DNA from: Clostridia bacterium
Lineage (GTDB): Bacteria; Bacillota; Clostridia; Oscillospirales; Acutalibacteraceae
Direction of reading: 5' to 3'
NCBI GenBank assembly: GCA_017516315.1
Contig: JAFXDE010000006.1
Coordinates: 1 to 43,035, forward strand
Length of the DNA stretch: 43,035 bases
Below, piece by piece: positions 1-7,498 of this stretch. The position numbers and the translations under genes are program-made. The notes beneath the pieces are model-generated. The model worked only from the letters and a program-made list of their open reading frames with translations. It did no database searches and had not been told where the DNA came from. Every line of letters begins with the position of its first letter. Position 1 is the first letter of the stretch.

Positions 1-9
1 ACATTGCGA

Positions 10-45
10 AAAACCACCGTAATACGCGAGTATTGCGGTGGTTTT
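10..45. terminator. Intrinsic terminator hairpin
   Basis: AAAACCACCG pairs with CGGTGGTTTT, with an inner AATAC/GTATT pairing, giving a long stem flanked by A-run and T-run. It can act in either direction and probably ends a gene lying outside the left edge. The rest of the first 337 bases holds no gene: a degenerate repeat (92-170) and the terminator of the leftward operon (266-300). Confidence 0.75.
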
Positions 46-91
46 GTCGCTTCCTCAAACCAAAAAATATCTCAATAAAAACTGCTTTGTA

Positions 92-170
92 CCTTAAAAT
101 TCAGATAATTTTGATGAAGAACAAGGCAAAAATAGTGAATTTTAAGGCTTAACTTCCTTATGAAGTGTCG
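92..170. repeat. Intergenic repeat-like segment with 12-bp inverted repeat
   Basis: CCTTAAAATTCA (92-103) and TGAATTTTAAGG (136-147) form a perfect 12-bp inverted repeat. Between and after them are ACAAGGCAAAAA (121-132) and TGAAGTGTCG (161-170). Very similar words in the same order occur at the right edge of the window (42956 and 43004), and TATGAAGTGTCG recurs near 30332, so this looks like a degenerate dispersed intergenic element. Its function is unknown. Confidence 0.4.
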
Positions 171-265
171 CCCTTGTGGGTGCTTTTTGCTTGGCAGAGA
201 AACTGAAAGATTATTTCCTTCTGTTTTATAAGTAAGTTTTTCGCTATCAGCAGCTAAAAGATAAA

Positions 266-300
266 AACACCGTAACTATCATTATAAGGGCTACGGTGTT
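266..300 (-). terminator. Terminator of the AOR/moaD operon
   Basis: AACACCGTA (266-274) pairs with TACGGTGTT (292-300), and an A-rich stretch on the plus strand gives the T-run on the minus strand. It lies about 40 bases beyond the stop codon of the MoaD-like gene, so it fits the end of the leftward tungsten-enzyme operon. Confidence 0.75.
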
Positions 301-337
301 TCTGTCATATATAAAACTTGTCTGTTATGAAATGAAA

Positions 338-667
338 TTATCCGCCTGCGGCAGGGGAGAGAAGCCATACCTCGTCACCGTCAGTAAGCTTCTTTCCTTT
401 TCTTAAACATCTTTCTCCGTTTACATAAACTACTGCATCCTTGAATTGGAGCTTTTCGTGATATTCGAGAGCAGGGTTTTTCGGCTTAATGAATTTGACA
501 TTAGGGTCATTTTTCATTCTTTCGAGCTCTTCCTTATCTTCCTTATAGCCTTGAGCCATTCTCCAGGAAATAGCTTCGAAAATATCATTTACGGTCTTTG
601 CTTCGGCTTCAAGATAGCTGAAACCGGTGGTTGTACGGATAACACCGAAAATTTTAACCTTTACCAT
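338..667 (-). CDS. MoaD/ThiS-family sulfur-carrier protein linked to aldehyde:ferredoxin oxidoreductase
   Basis: A 109-residue ubiquitin-like protein ending in Ala-Ala-Gly-Gly. The C-terminal Gly-Gly is the hallmark of MoaD/ThiS carriers, which are adenylated by an E1-like enzyme and then carry a thiocarboxylate. It is longer than classical MoaD (about 80 residues) because of a charged insertion near residues 40-65. The start at 667 is chosen because AGGAGG sits 7 bases upstream; an in-frame ATG further up has no such site. The start overlaps the end of the oxidoreductase gene by 14 bases, so the two are translationally coupled. It probably supplies dithiolene sulfur for the pterin cofactor. 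No MoaE partner is visible in this window, so a dedicated role with the oxidoreductase or another thiolation role remains possible. Confidence 0.85.
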   Translation of the reverse strand: MVKVKIFGVIRTTTGFSYLEAEAKTVNDIFEAISWRMAQGYKEDKEELERMKNDPNVKFIKPKNPALEYHEKLQFKDAVVYVNGERCLRKGKKLTDGDEVWLLSPAAGG

Positions 668-2588
668 AAGGATATACCTCCTTTGCACATTCGGGAAGCC
701 TGATGCCGAGCTTTTTGATCATTCTCATCGTGGGCGCGCCGTCTTTCCAGCCGCGTATGATGTAATAGCTCTTTTTCATTTTTTCGAGAGGTACCTTTGT
801 CTTTTTTACACCGGGTACCTGTTCTTCGTCTGTGAGACGCTTGGGAAGCGTGTCTGTATCCTTGCCTACAGGAAGACCAAGGATAATATTACACACTCTT
901 TCTACATTGTAGCCGTAAGATCCGGCCTTGATGAATGTACCCATAGTATAATTCGTGCCTGCAGCAGCATTGATTGCTCTCGGATACTGAATGAGAGGAA
1001 CATTCAGAGCGAGAATCTGAGGATACTGCATACCTATGTAGAGAATGGGTGTGATGAATTTGAAAACCTGCTGAACGATTCTTGTAAGCATACTTGTCGG
1101 CTTAGCTACGATGAACCAGGGAAGAATAGCGTAAGAGGTGAAGACACAGCAGCCTGCTGCCGAAGCGGCCTCCATAGTATTCTGGAACATGATGGCAAGA
1201 CTTGCCTTACCCTTGGGTGTATATGAGTTCATATTGAGTCCGAGACCCTCGAGAACAACCATATAGCCTGCGTTAAGATGACAGCCGCCACGGTTTGATG
1301 TGGCGTAGCCGAGACCCTGTCCTACAGCTCCTCTGGGTTCATAAGCGGCAAGCTCCATACCCTTGGCCTGGATGGCGAATTCCTTTCCGCCGAATTTTTC
1401 GCTCATTCTCTTTGTACCGTCCGCGAGAATATCACCTATGCCTTCTCTGTAGGCAATAAGCCTGAACACATCGCTGATATTATCGGTTTTTCCGAATTCG
1501 AGACCGCTGTCCCACATACCCTTTTCCTGTAATTCCATCGCAAAAGCAATAGATCCGGCACAGGAGATAGTGTCCATACCAAGCTCGTCAAGCTCGTAAT
1601 TCCAACGAAGAATTTTTTCTATGTCATCATTGAGAATGTTCGGACCGAAAAGACCGAGAGTTTCAAGCTCGGGACCCTTTACATTCTTTCCGTCTACCTT
1701 TACTCTTCTTTCGCATCTCATAGGACAAGAGTAGCAGTTTCCGTTACCGACGAGATATTTTTCCGTAAGCTCTTCACCGGATACCTTTTCGAAGGCATCA
1801 AATCTGCCGTCACTGAAATTTTTTGTAGCGAGTATTCTATGCGCTTGCATAGGTGCTACGAGACCTGCAGTACCGAGCTTTGAAAGCTGAGCGCCGGTAA
1901 TGGGGTGGCGGAGAAGCTGCATCTTCCATTCCTCGATGAGCTTATCAAGCTTTTCTTTATCGTGAATCTCGGGATCTTTGGTACCCTTTGCAGTTATGAG
2001 CTTGAGGTTTTTATCGCCGAAAACAGCACCAACACCGCCGCGGCCTGCAGTTCTTTCACCGCTGAATACACCAGCATAAAGAACTTTGTTTTCACCGGCA
2101 GGACCTATCGTAAGAGGGCTGACACCGCCCTTGAACTGCTTGTTCACTTCACCTGTAAGCATACCCTTCATTTCAGGTACATCGTGGAAGGTGATTTCGT
2201 CGTCAACTATTTCTATCCAGGTAAGCTCGCTTGCTCTGCCTGTGATAACCATTGCATCCCATCCTGCTTTTTTTAGTCTTCTTCCGAAGGGGCCGCCGCA
2301 GTTTGAGGATGTAAGAATACCTGTAAGGGGTGAAACGGTAGAAATATTGAAGCGAGTGGAGGAGGGTGTCTTGCATCGGGTGAGAGGACCTGTAGTGATA
2401 ACGAGCCAGTTATCTTCATCGAAGGCCTTCATACCGGGTCTGATGTGCTGAAGGAGAATATCGGCAGCCATAATTTTTCCGCCGATGGTTCTTTTTCTGT
2501 CTTTGTCTGTCCAAGGGAATTCGCTGTAAGTTTTTTTGGTAAGGTCAACGAAAAGCACCTTACCCATGTAAGCTTTTAAGTTTGTCAT
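654..2588 (-). CDS. aor: Aldehyde:ferredoxin oxidoreductase (tungsten-type, AOR family)
   Basis: A 644-residue cytoplasmic AOR-family enzyme, which oxidises aldehydes to acids with ferredoxin, or the reverse, using a tungsto-bispterin and one 4Fe-4S cluster. The N-terminal pterin domain shows the GGKIMAADIL motif and, near residues 180-205, the GRGGVGAVFGDKNLK motif. Cluster ligands are visible as C285-x2-C288-x3-C292, with the fourth Cys in a Gly-Cys-Cys near residues 480-481. The spacing closely matches the Pyrococcus enzyme (288/291/295/494). The family signature GLGYATSNRGG is present. Length is normal. It overlaps the E1-like gene by 4 bases upstream and the MoaD-like gene by 14 bases downstream. 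Tungsten rather than molybdenum is inferred from the family and the neighbouring tup transporter. The natural aldehyde substrate cannot be read from sequence. Confidence 0.95.
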   Translation of the reverse strand: MTNLKAYMGKVLFVDLTKKTYSEFPWTDKDRKRTIGGKIMAADILLQHIRPGMKAFDEDNWLVITTGPLTRCKTPSSTRFNISTVSPLTGILTSSNCGGPFGRRLKKAGWDAMVITGRASELTWIEIVDDEITFHDVPEMKGMLTGEVNKQFKGGVSPLTIGPAGENKVLYAGVFSGERTAGRGGVGAVFGDKNLKLITAKGTKDPEIHDKEKLDKLIEEWKMQLLRHPITGAQLSKLGTAGLVAPMQAHRILATKNFSDGRFDAFEKVSGEELTEKYLVGNGNCYSCPMRCERRVKVDGKNVKGPELETLGLFGPNILNDDIEKILRWNYELDELGMDTISCAGSIAFAMELQEKGMWDSGLEFGKTDNISDVFRLIAYREGIGDILADGTKRMSEKFGGKEFAIQAKGMELAAYEPRGAVGQGLGYATSNRGGCHLNAGYMVVLEGLGLNMNSYTPKGKASLAIMFQNTMEAASAAGCCVFTSYAILPWFIVAKPTSMLTRIVQQVFKFITPILYIGMQYPQILALNVPLIQYPRAINAAAGTNYTMGTFIKAGSYGYNVERVCNIILGLPVGKDTDTLPKRLTDEEQVPGVKKTKVPLEKMKKSYYIIRGWKDGAPTMRMIKKLGIRLPECAKEVYPYGKG

Positions 2589-3274
2589 ACTTTCACCTCA
2601 GGTGTTTTACATATTTTGCATTGAGAGCTTGGTCTTATAGGGAGAGTGTCCCATAAATTACCGTCAAAAATAAAGATTTTTCCCGATGAATCCACATCTC
2701 CCGTAAGGAGATATCTCAGGGCAAGATTTACTTCCATAGCTCCTATGATTCCGGCAGAAGAGGAAACGGAGCTTCTTACGGAAATATCGTTGATAATTCC
2801 TGCACATTCCGGACAGGGGGATTTGTCGGGAAGATAGAGATATGCCGTTCCGTAAAAGCCGTCAACTCCGCCGAAAACCGACGGAATTTTTTCTTTAGCG
2901 GAAAATTCTGCTACTGCTCTTCTTCCTACAGCATTATCTACACAGCAAAGAATAATGTCACATTCTTTGGCAAATGAAAGGTCATCGGGCGACATTATCT
3001 TTTTTACACAGGGAATATATTCCGTATCTACCGAATAATGGGCCAGCCTTTCCTTCAGCACCTTACATTTGAAGAATCCGCCATCGGTTTTCGTAAAAAG
3101 GAACTGGCGGTTAAGATTAGAAAGACTGACTGTATCGAAGTCGCAGAGCCAAAGCTTTTTTACTCCTGCTCCCGTAAGATGTACGGCGGCATTCGTTCCT
3201 AATGCACCGCATCCGATTATACATACTGTTTTATCGTCTATGCTGAAAAGCTGAGTCACATTTTTAAGGCTCAA
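2585..3274 (-). CDS. E1-like adenylyltransferase of the MoeB/ThiF/HesA family
   Basis: A 229-residue E1-like enzyme expected to adenylate the C-terminal Gly-Gly of a ubiquitin-like sulfur carrier, here most likely the MoaD-like protein two genes downstream. The Rossmann ATP site GCGALG is at residues 21-26, acidic residues D45 and D47 follow, and the conserved SNLNRQ with R56 is present. Two structural-zinc CxxC pairs lie at C154/C157 and C219/C222, as in MoeB. It is slightly shorter than E. coli MoeB (about 249) and has no rhodanese domain. It starts directly after the mog-type gene and ends with a 4-base overlap with the oxidoreductase. ThiF-like or HesA-like are alternative names; context favours a MoeB role. 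Confidence 0.88.
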   Translation of the reverse strand: MSLKNVTQLFSIDDKTVCIIGCGALGTNAAVHLTGAGVKKLWLCDFDTVSLSNLNRQFLFTKTDGGFFKCKVLKERLAHYSVDTEYIPCVKKIMSPDDLSFAKECDIILCCVDNAVGRRAVAEFSAKEKIPSVFGGVDGFYGTAYLYLPDKSPCPECAGIINDISVRSSVSSSAGIIGAMEVNLALRYLLTGDVDSSGKIFIFDGNLWDTLPIRPSSQCKICKTPEVKV

Positions 3275-3778
3275 TCAACCACCGCCTTTCTCATAGCTTC
3301 CGCCGCAGTTAAGCGTGTTACCGCTTAAAACCTCTACTGCGTGGGGTAGTACGGGAAGAATAAACTCGAGAGATTCTCTGACCGCCTTCGGACTTCCGGG
3401 AAGATTAATTATCAGAGTTTTATTTCTTATTACGGAAGCGGCTCTCGAAAGCATAGCCTTAGGAGTTATCTCCATACTTTTCTGTCTTATTCCTTCTGCT
3501 ATACCGGGGGCTTCTCTGTCCATTACGGATTTGGTAGCCTCCGGAGTGACATCCCTCGGTGCGAAGCCTGTGCCTCCTGTAGTTAAAACTATATCGGCGC
3601 ATACTTCATCGCACAGATAAATAAGTGCTTTTCGGATTTTCTCTGATTCGTCGGGTACTACAATGTAATCGACGGTTTTTCCGTAGGGAGAGACTATGTC
3701 AGTTATCAGCGGTCCGCTTTTGTCTTTACAGATGCCTTCATAGCACCTGTCACTGACACATAAGACAGCAAAATTCAT
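3275..3778 (-). CDS. mog: Molybdopterin adenylyltransferase (MogA/MoaB family)
   Basis: A 167-residue protein of the MogA/MoaB fold, which adenylates molybdopterin using ATP-Mg before metal insertion by MoeA. The family motif TTGGTG occupies residues 66-71, followed by RDVTPEAT with D76. The second signature, NLPGSPKAV, is near residues 123-133. Length matches single-domain MogA/MoaB. AGGAAG precedes the ATG by about 10 bases. It is the first gene of the leftward operon, abutting the E1-like gene, and its promoter overlaps that of the tup operon. Whether it is strictly MogA or MoaB type cannot be settled by eye, but both have the same activity. Confidence 0.9.
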   Translation of the reverse strand: MNFAVLCVSDRCYEGICKDKSGPLITDIVSPYGKTVDYIVVPDESEKIRKALIYLCDEVCADIVLTTGGTGFAPRDVTPEATKSVMDREAPGIAEGIRQKSMEITPKAMLSRAASVIRNKTLIINLPGSPKAVRESLEFILPVLPHAVEVLSGNTLNCGGSYEKGGG

Positions 3779-3795
3779 TTTTTATCACTTCCTAC

Positions 3796-3824
3796 TTGAA
3801 ATATTTGTTTCATTGATATATAAT
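3796..3824 (+). promoter_or_regulatory. Sigma-A promoter of the tupABC-moeA-moaCA operon
   Basis: TTGAAA (3796-3801) and TATAAT (3819-3824) are separated by exactly 17 bases. The element matches the queT promoter at 17332 in 23 of 31 positions, far beyond the two hexamers. Transcription would begin near 3831 and run through about 250 leader bases containing the riboswitch candidate. Confidence 0.75.
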
Positions 3825-3850
3825 ATATCACAAAGATACAAAAATTACAA
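3822..3850 (-). promoter_or_regulatory. Probable sigma-A promoter of the mog-E1-AOR-moaD operon
   Basis: On the minus strand TTGTAA (plus 3845-3850) and TATATT (plus 3822-3827) are 17 bases apart. Its -10 overlaps the -10 of the rightward tup promoter, so the two operons are divergent and may compete for polymerase. The leader is only about 35-40 bases, leaving no room for a riboswitch on this side. Confidence 0.5.
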
Positions 3851-3853
3851 CGA

Positions 3854-3887
3854 TTTATCAATATTTTTATCAATATTTATCAATTTA
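3854..3887. repeat. Three tandem TTTATCAAT-type direct repeats in the tup leader
   Basis: TTTATCAATATT occurs at 3854-3865 and 3866-3877, and a near copy TTTATCAATTTA at 3876-3887. They lie just downstream of the rightward promoter and upstream of the leftward -35. They could be an operator, but AT-rich leaders produce such words by chance. An inverted pair of the same word lies at 12291-12321. Confidence 0.35.
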
Positions 3888-3930
3888 ATATTTATATCGG
3901 AAGTTTGCGGCTTTTTCCGCATTAATTCAT

Positions 3931-4062
3931 ATTCCGACACGGCATTTTCTAAGGATTATATCTATGGAAGGCTGTGCGTGACCGAAAAAACACTGCCTGT
4001 CAGAAGAAAGAACAGGTACCGGTCAAGGGTATAGGAGGGAAACCTTTGTACCTTCCGTGATT
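3931..4062 (+). promoter_or_regulatory. Candidate Moco/Tuco-type riboswitch before tupA
   Basis: The leader folds by eye into the parts expected of the Moco RNA family. An arm CACGGC (3938-3943)/GCTGTG (3971-3976) contains an 11-nt tetraloop receptor, CTAAG (3949-3953) opposite TATGG (3963-3967). A nested arm pairs GACCG (3980-3984) with CGGTC (4020-4024) around CCTGT/ACAGG (3996-4000/4012-4016). A third arm pairs AAGG and TA (4025-4031) with TA and CCTT (4049-4054) and is capped by a GAAA tetraloop (4039-4042) on AGG/CCT. A GAAA loop plus its receptor is a known Moco RNA trait. The downstream operon carries tungstate uptake and pterin cofactor genes. Molybdenum versus tungsten cofactor as ligand, and ON or OFF action, are not decidable here. 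Confidence 0.72.
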
Positions 4063-4079
4063 GAAAAGGAGAATGAATT

Positions 4080-4916
4080 ATGAAAAAACTTCTCGCAGTA
4101 TTTCTCGCAGTATTTATGCTCTTCTCACTTGCAGCTTGCGGTGGCGGAGAGGAAGCAAAGACACCCGATAACCCCGTTATCCGTATGTCAACCACCACAT
4201 CAGTAAACGATTCGGGTCTTCTTCCTTACCTTCTTCCTGTTTTCGAAAAGGCTACAGGCTACACCGTAGAGGTACAGTCAGCAGGTACAGGTGCTGCTAT
4301 CCAGAAAGCAAAGGACGGTAATGCAGATCTTATCCTCGTTCATGCCAAGGCATCTGAAGAAGCTTTCATCGAAGAGGGCTACGGCGTAGAGAGACTTCCC
4401 TTTATGTATAATTTCTTTGTAATCGTAGGTCCTGCGGAAGATCCTGCTGGCATCAAGGACGGCGCTGAAAATGCTGCTGAAGCCTTCGCTAAAATTTCCG
4501 ATACAGAATCTACATTCATTTCCCGCGGTGACGAAAGCGGTACACATAAGGCTGAGCTTAAAATCTGGGGTGAAAATGTTCCCGATGCCGAAAAGGAAGC
4601 CTGGTACATAAATGCAGGTCAGGGTATGGGCGCATGTCTTACCATGGCAAGCGAAAAGGGTGCTTACTGCCTTACTGATAAAGCTACATTCCTTTCGAAT
4701 AAGGATTCTCTCAACCTTGAAATTCTTCTCGAGAAGAGTGACGATATGCAGAATGTATATTCTCTTATCGAGTGTAATCCTGAAAAGCTCGACGGTATTA
4801 ACACCGAGGGCGCAAAGGCTCTTATCGAATGGATGATGGGTTCCGAAGCATCTGAGCTTATTGCCGAATACGGCAAAGAGCAGTACGGTCAGGCACTCTT
4901 CTATCTCGAACAGTAA
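4080..4916 (+). CDS. tupA: Tungstate ABC transporter substrate-binding lipoprotein TupA
   Basis: A 278-residue extracellular lipoprotein that captures tungstate and hands it to TupB. The signal peptide ends in the lipobox LAAC with the lipidated Cys at 20. The oxyanion-binding TTTSVNDSGLL follows at residues 38-48, then the TupA-typical GTGAA, the ADLILVHA segment, and the later GDESGTH loop near residues 147-153. TupA proteins prefer tungstate over molybdate by a large factor; ModA-type molybdate binders lack this TTTS/GTG pattern. AAGGAG lies about 8 bases before the ATG. It is the first gene behind the riboswitch candidate and is followed directly by the permease and ATPase genes. Metal preference is inferred from family, not measured. 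Confidence 0.93.
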   Translation: MKKLLAVFLAVFMLFSLAACGGGEEAKTPDNPVIRMSTTTSVNDSGLLPYLLPVFEKATGYTVEVQSAGTGAAIQKAKDGNADLILVHAKASEEAFIEEGYGVERLPFMYNFFVIVGPAEDPAGIKDGAENAAEAFAKISDTESTFISRGDESGTHKAELKIWGENVPDAEKEAWYINAGQGMGACLTMASEKGAYCLTDKATFLSNKDSLNLEILLEKSDDMQNVYSLIECNPEKLDGINTEGAKALIEWMMGSEASELIAEYGKEQYGQALFYLEQ

Positions 4917-4921
4917 TCGTC

Positions 4922-5605
4922 TTGGAAAAGCTTAATGAAGCCTTTGAAATGCTTATGAATATGGACAGAGAGCTGTTGCAGATTATCGGTGTAACGCTTC
5001 GTATGTCATTTTTCAGCACTTTAATTTCATGCCTTGTCGGTATGCCGCTGGGCGTAGTTATGGCTAAAAGCACTTTTAAAGGCAAAAGGACAATCAGAAA
5101 AATTATCGGTACATTTATGGGCTTGCCACCTGTGGTGGCAGGCCTGATTGTCTATCTGCTTTTCACAAGGTACGGGCCCTTCGGCTCTCTCGGACTGCTT
5201 TTTACCGTAGAGATAATGGTAATCGCCCAATGTATGCTTATAATTCCCGTTGTGATAAATCTTACGGAATCTATCCTTTCCGTAAATGTAAAAGGTCTTA
5301 CGGAAACGGCTAAGGGACTTAATTTCTCTAAGAGTAAAACTGCTTTTCTGCTTCTGACGGAAAACAGATTTTCTCTTATGTCCGTGGTTCTTACTGCTTT
5401 CGGCAGATCTATAGCCGAGGTGGGTGCGGTAAGTCTCGTCGGCGGTAACATTCAGTGGAAAACAAGAGTTATGACAACAGCAATTATGCTCGAAACCAAT
5501 AAGGGTAATTTTACCTTTGCTCTGGCTCTGGGAATCGTACTTCTTCTTATTTCTTTAGCTGTTAATATTCTTGCATCAGTAATGACGAAGGAGGATATTA
5601 AGTGA
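4922..5605 (+). CDS. tupB: Tungstate ABC transporter permease TupB
   Basis: A 227-residue inner-membrane permease with about five to six hydrophobic segments, typical in length for TupB. It has the binding-protein-dependent transport fold, with VTLRMSFFSTLISCLVGMPLG opening the domain, MGLPPVVAGL near residues 67-76, and an EAA-like loop around GRSIAEVGAVSLVGGN. It forms the channel for oxyanion delivered by TupA and powered by TupC. The start is uncertain: TTG at 4922 gives the usual family length but lacks a clear ribosome site, while ATG codons at 4949, 4955 and 4961 would shorten it by 9 to 13 residues. Its stop overlaps the tupC start by 4 bases. Confidence 0.9.
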   Translation: MEKLNEAFEMLMNMDRELLQIIGVTLRMSFFSTLISCLVGMPLGVVMAKSTFKGKRTIRKIIGTFMGLPPVVAGLIVYLLFTRYGPFGSLGLLFTVEIMVIAQCMLIIPVVINLTESILSVNVKGLTETAKGLNFSKSKTAFLLLTENRFSLMSVVLTAFGRSIAEVGAVSLVGGNIQWKTRVMTTAIMLETNKGNFTFALALGIVLLLISLAVNILASVMTKEDIK

Positions 5606-6273
5606 TAGAAATTAAAAAGCTTACTAAAAAATACGGTGACAGAACCGTTCTGAATATAGAGTCACTCAGAGTAGAAAAGGGAGAAACGGTAGTAATCGTC
5701 GGACCTAACGGAAGCGGTAAAAGTACACTTCTTAAAATACTGTCCGGTACGCTGACGAAAACCTCAGGTGAAATTATTTCTCACGGTGATATATATTATC
5801 TTCCGCAGCAGTGTATACCCTTCAGAAAAACAGTAAGAAAAAATATTCTTTTTTCTGTAAAAAACGACAGCGAAAGGATAAAAAGAACCGACGAAATACT
5901 GTCTCTTCTCTCTCTTTCGGATTTTGCCGACAGAAGTGCAGCCGGTCTTTCTGGCGGTGAATGTCAGAGGCTTGCCCTGGGAAGAGTTCTTGTAAATGAC
6001 GGAGATTTCCTGTTTCTCGATGAGCCGTCAAGCGCTGCTGATATAGAGGGAACGGAAATTATCGAAAAGGCTATAACAGAGTACAAAAGAAGAACGGGAT
6101 GCGGTATTCTTATGACAACTCATTCTCCCGGCCAGGCGAAAAGACTCGCTGACAGAATAATTATTCTTCATAACGGAGAGATAGCCGAGGAAGGCTCTCC
6201 CGATGAGCTTTTAGCCTCACCGAAAAGCCTTTGGGGTAAAAGATTCATTGATTTCTGGAAATTTGTTAAATAA
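5602..6273 (+). CDS. tupC: Tungstate ABC transporter ATPase TupC
   Basis: A 223-residue ABC ATPase. Walker A GPNGSGKST lies at residues 34-42, the signature LSGGECQ near 116, Walker B FLFLDEP near 136-142 and the H-loop TTHSPG near 172. It hydrolyses ATP to drive TupB. It uses GTG as start, overlapping the tupB stop as GTGA, with a strong AAGGAGG site 8 bases upstream, so the two are coupled. No regulatory C-terminal (TOBE-like) extension is present, which fits TupC rather than ModC. Confidence 0.92.
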   Translation: MIEIKKLTKKYGDRTVLNIESLRVEKGETVVIVGPNGSGKSTLLKILSGTLTKTSGEIISHGDIYYLPQQCIPFRKTVRKNILFSVKNDSERIKRTDEILSLLSLSDFADRSAAGLSGGECQRLALGRVLVNDGDFLFLDEPSSAADIEGTEIIEKAITEYKRRTGCGILMTTHSPGQAKRLADRIIILHNGEIAEEGSPDELLASPKSLWGKRFIDFWKFVK

Positions 6274-6284
6274 GAGGTGTAAAA

Positions 6285-7487
6285 GTGCTTAAGGTAGTTT
6301 CGAGCGAAGAAGCATTTGAAATTATTAATAATAATCTTGACCTTTACGAATGTAACAGCGAAAGGGTAAGTCTTTATGATTCTTTGGGCAGAGTCCTTTC
6401 CGAAGACATTATTTCGGGAGAAAGCATACCTCCCTTCAACCGTTCCACGGTAGACGGTTATGCAGTAAGGTCATCGGATACCTACGGCTGCGGTGAAAGT
6501 ATGCCTGCTCAGCTTGATATAATCGGCGAAATACTTATGGGTGAAAATGCCGACAAGCCGATTAAAGACGGTCAGTGCATAAAGATTTCTACGGGCGGTA
6601 TGCTGCCCGCAGGTGCAGACAGTGTTGTTATGGTGGAGCATACGGATTGCAGCTTTGATTCCCTTTGCCTTGCCTATAAAGCAGTAAGTCCCTTCGAAAA
6701 TGTAACCCGTAAGGGCGACGATATAAAAGTGGGCGATACAGTCCTTCGTAAGGGTACCGTAATTACCTCCCGTGAGATAGGTATTCTCGCTTCGCTCGGC
6801 GTCAGTGAGGTATCAGCTTGCATTAAACCCCGTGTCGGTATAATATCAACGGGTGATGAAATTGTTCCTATTGACGGTGAAGCATCTCCCGGTAAAATCC
6901 GAGATATAAACAGTCATATTCTTTCTGCTCTTATGAGGGAAAAGGGCTGTGAATGTAAGCAATACGGCATAGTAAAGGATGATTATGATGAAATTTACGC
7001 TGCCGTAGTCAAGGCTGTAGAGGAAAACGATATAGTTCTCATTTCGGGAGGCTCATCTGCAGGCACAAGAGATATGACAGCGCAGATTATCGGCTCTCTT
7101 GGCGAGGTTTATGCCCACGGAATAGCCGTTAAACCGGGGAAGCCTACTATCATTGGTAAGATTGATGGCAAGGCAGTTTTCGGTCTTCCGGGCCATCCCG
7201 CGGCGAGCTATTTTGTATGCCTGCGTTTTATCGTTCCGCTTGTGAAAAGATTGCTTGGATGTATTGAAGATAACATAAGAGTTAAATCAAATATTTTACA
7301 AAATATTTCCTCAAATCACGGCAGAGAGGAAATCGTCTGTGTCAGAATTACCGACAGGGGTGCAGAGCCCGTTTTCGGTAAAAGCGGCGTAATATCTCTT
7401 CTTTCCGAAAGCGACGGCTATATCATAATCGACCGAAACCGTGAAGGCTTAAAAAGCGGAGAGACTGTAGAAATTCATTTGTTTTAA
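6285..7487 (+). CDS. moeA: Molybdopterin molybdotransferase MoeA (first copy)
   Basis: A 400-residue MoeA, which inserts molybdate or tungstate into adenylated pterin made by the mog product. The N-terminal PPFNRSTVDGYAV with catalytic-site Asp 57, the STGDEIV segment, SGGSSAG in the MogA-like domain and the HGIAVKPGKP motif are all recognisable; a C-terminal beta-barrel domain IV closes the protein. It starts at GTG with AAGAGGTG about 7 bases upstream, 11 bases after tupC. A second moeA gene follows; two copies are common in organisms using tungsten and may separate Mo and W insertion, which is inference here. Confidence 0.93.
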   Translation: MLKVVSSEEAFEIINNNLDLYECNSERVSLYDSLGRVLSEDIISGESIPPFNRSTVDGYAVRSSDTYGCGESMPAQLDIIGEILMGENADKPIKDGQCIKISTGGMLPAGADSVVMVEHTDCSFDSLCLAYKAVSPFENVTRKGDDIKVGDTVLRKGTVITSREIGILASLGVSEVSACIKPRVGIISTGDEIVPIDGEASPGKIRDINSHILSALMREKGCECKQYGIVKDDYDEIYAAVVKAVEENDIVLISGGSSAGTRDMTAQIIGSLGEVYAHGIAVKPGKPTIIGKIDGKAVFGLPGHPAASYFVCLRFIVPLVKRLLGCIEDNIRVKSNILQNISSNHGREEIVCVRITDRGAEPVFGKSGVISLLSESDGYIIIDRNREGLKSGETVEIHLF

Positions 7488-7498
7488 GAGGTAAAGCT

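Noticed and set aside
627-1226. A 199-codon open frame on the plus strand within the AOR gene, and similar long opposite-strand frames elsewhere
   Set aside because: They lie opposite clear conserved genes, lack ribosome sites, and their translations show no domain or sensible composition.
3854-3887. CRISPR-like array from the tandem TTTATCAAT repeats
   Set aside because: Units are only about 10-12 bases with no spacers; no Cas genes are present anywhere in the window.
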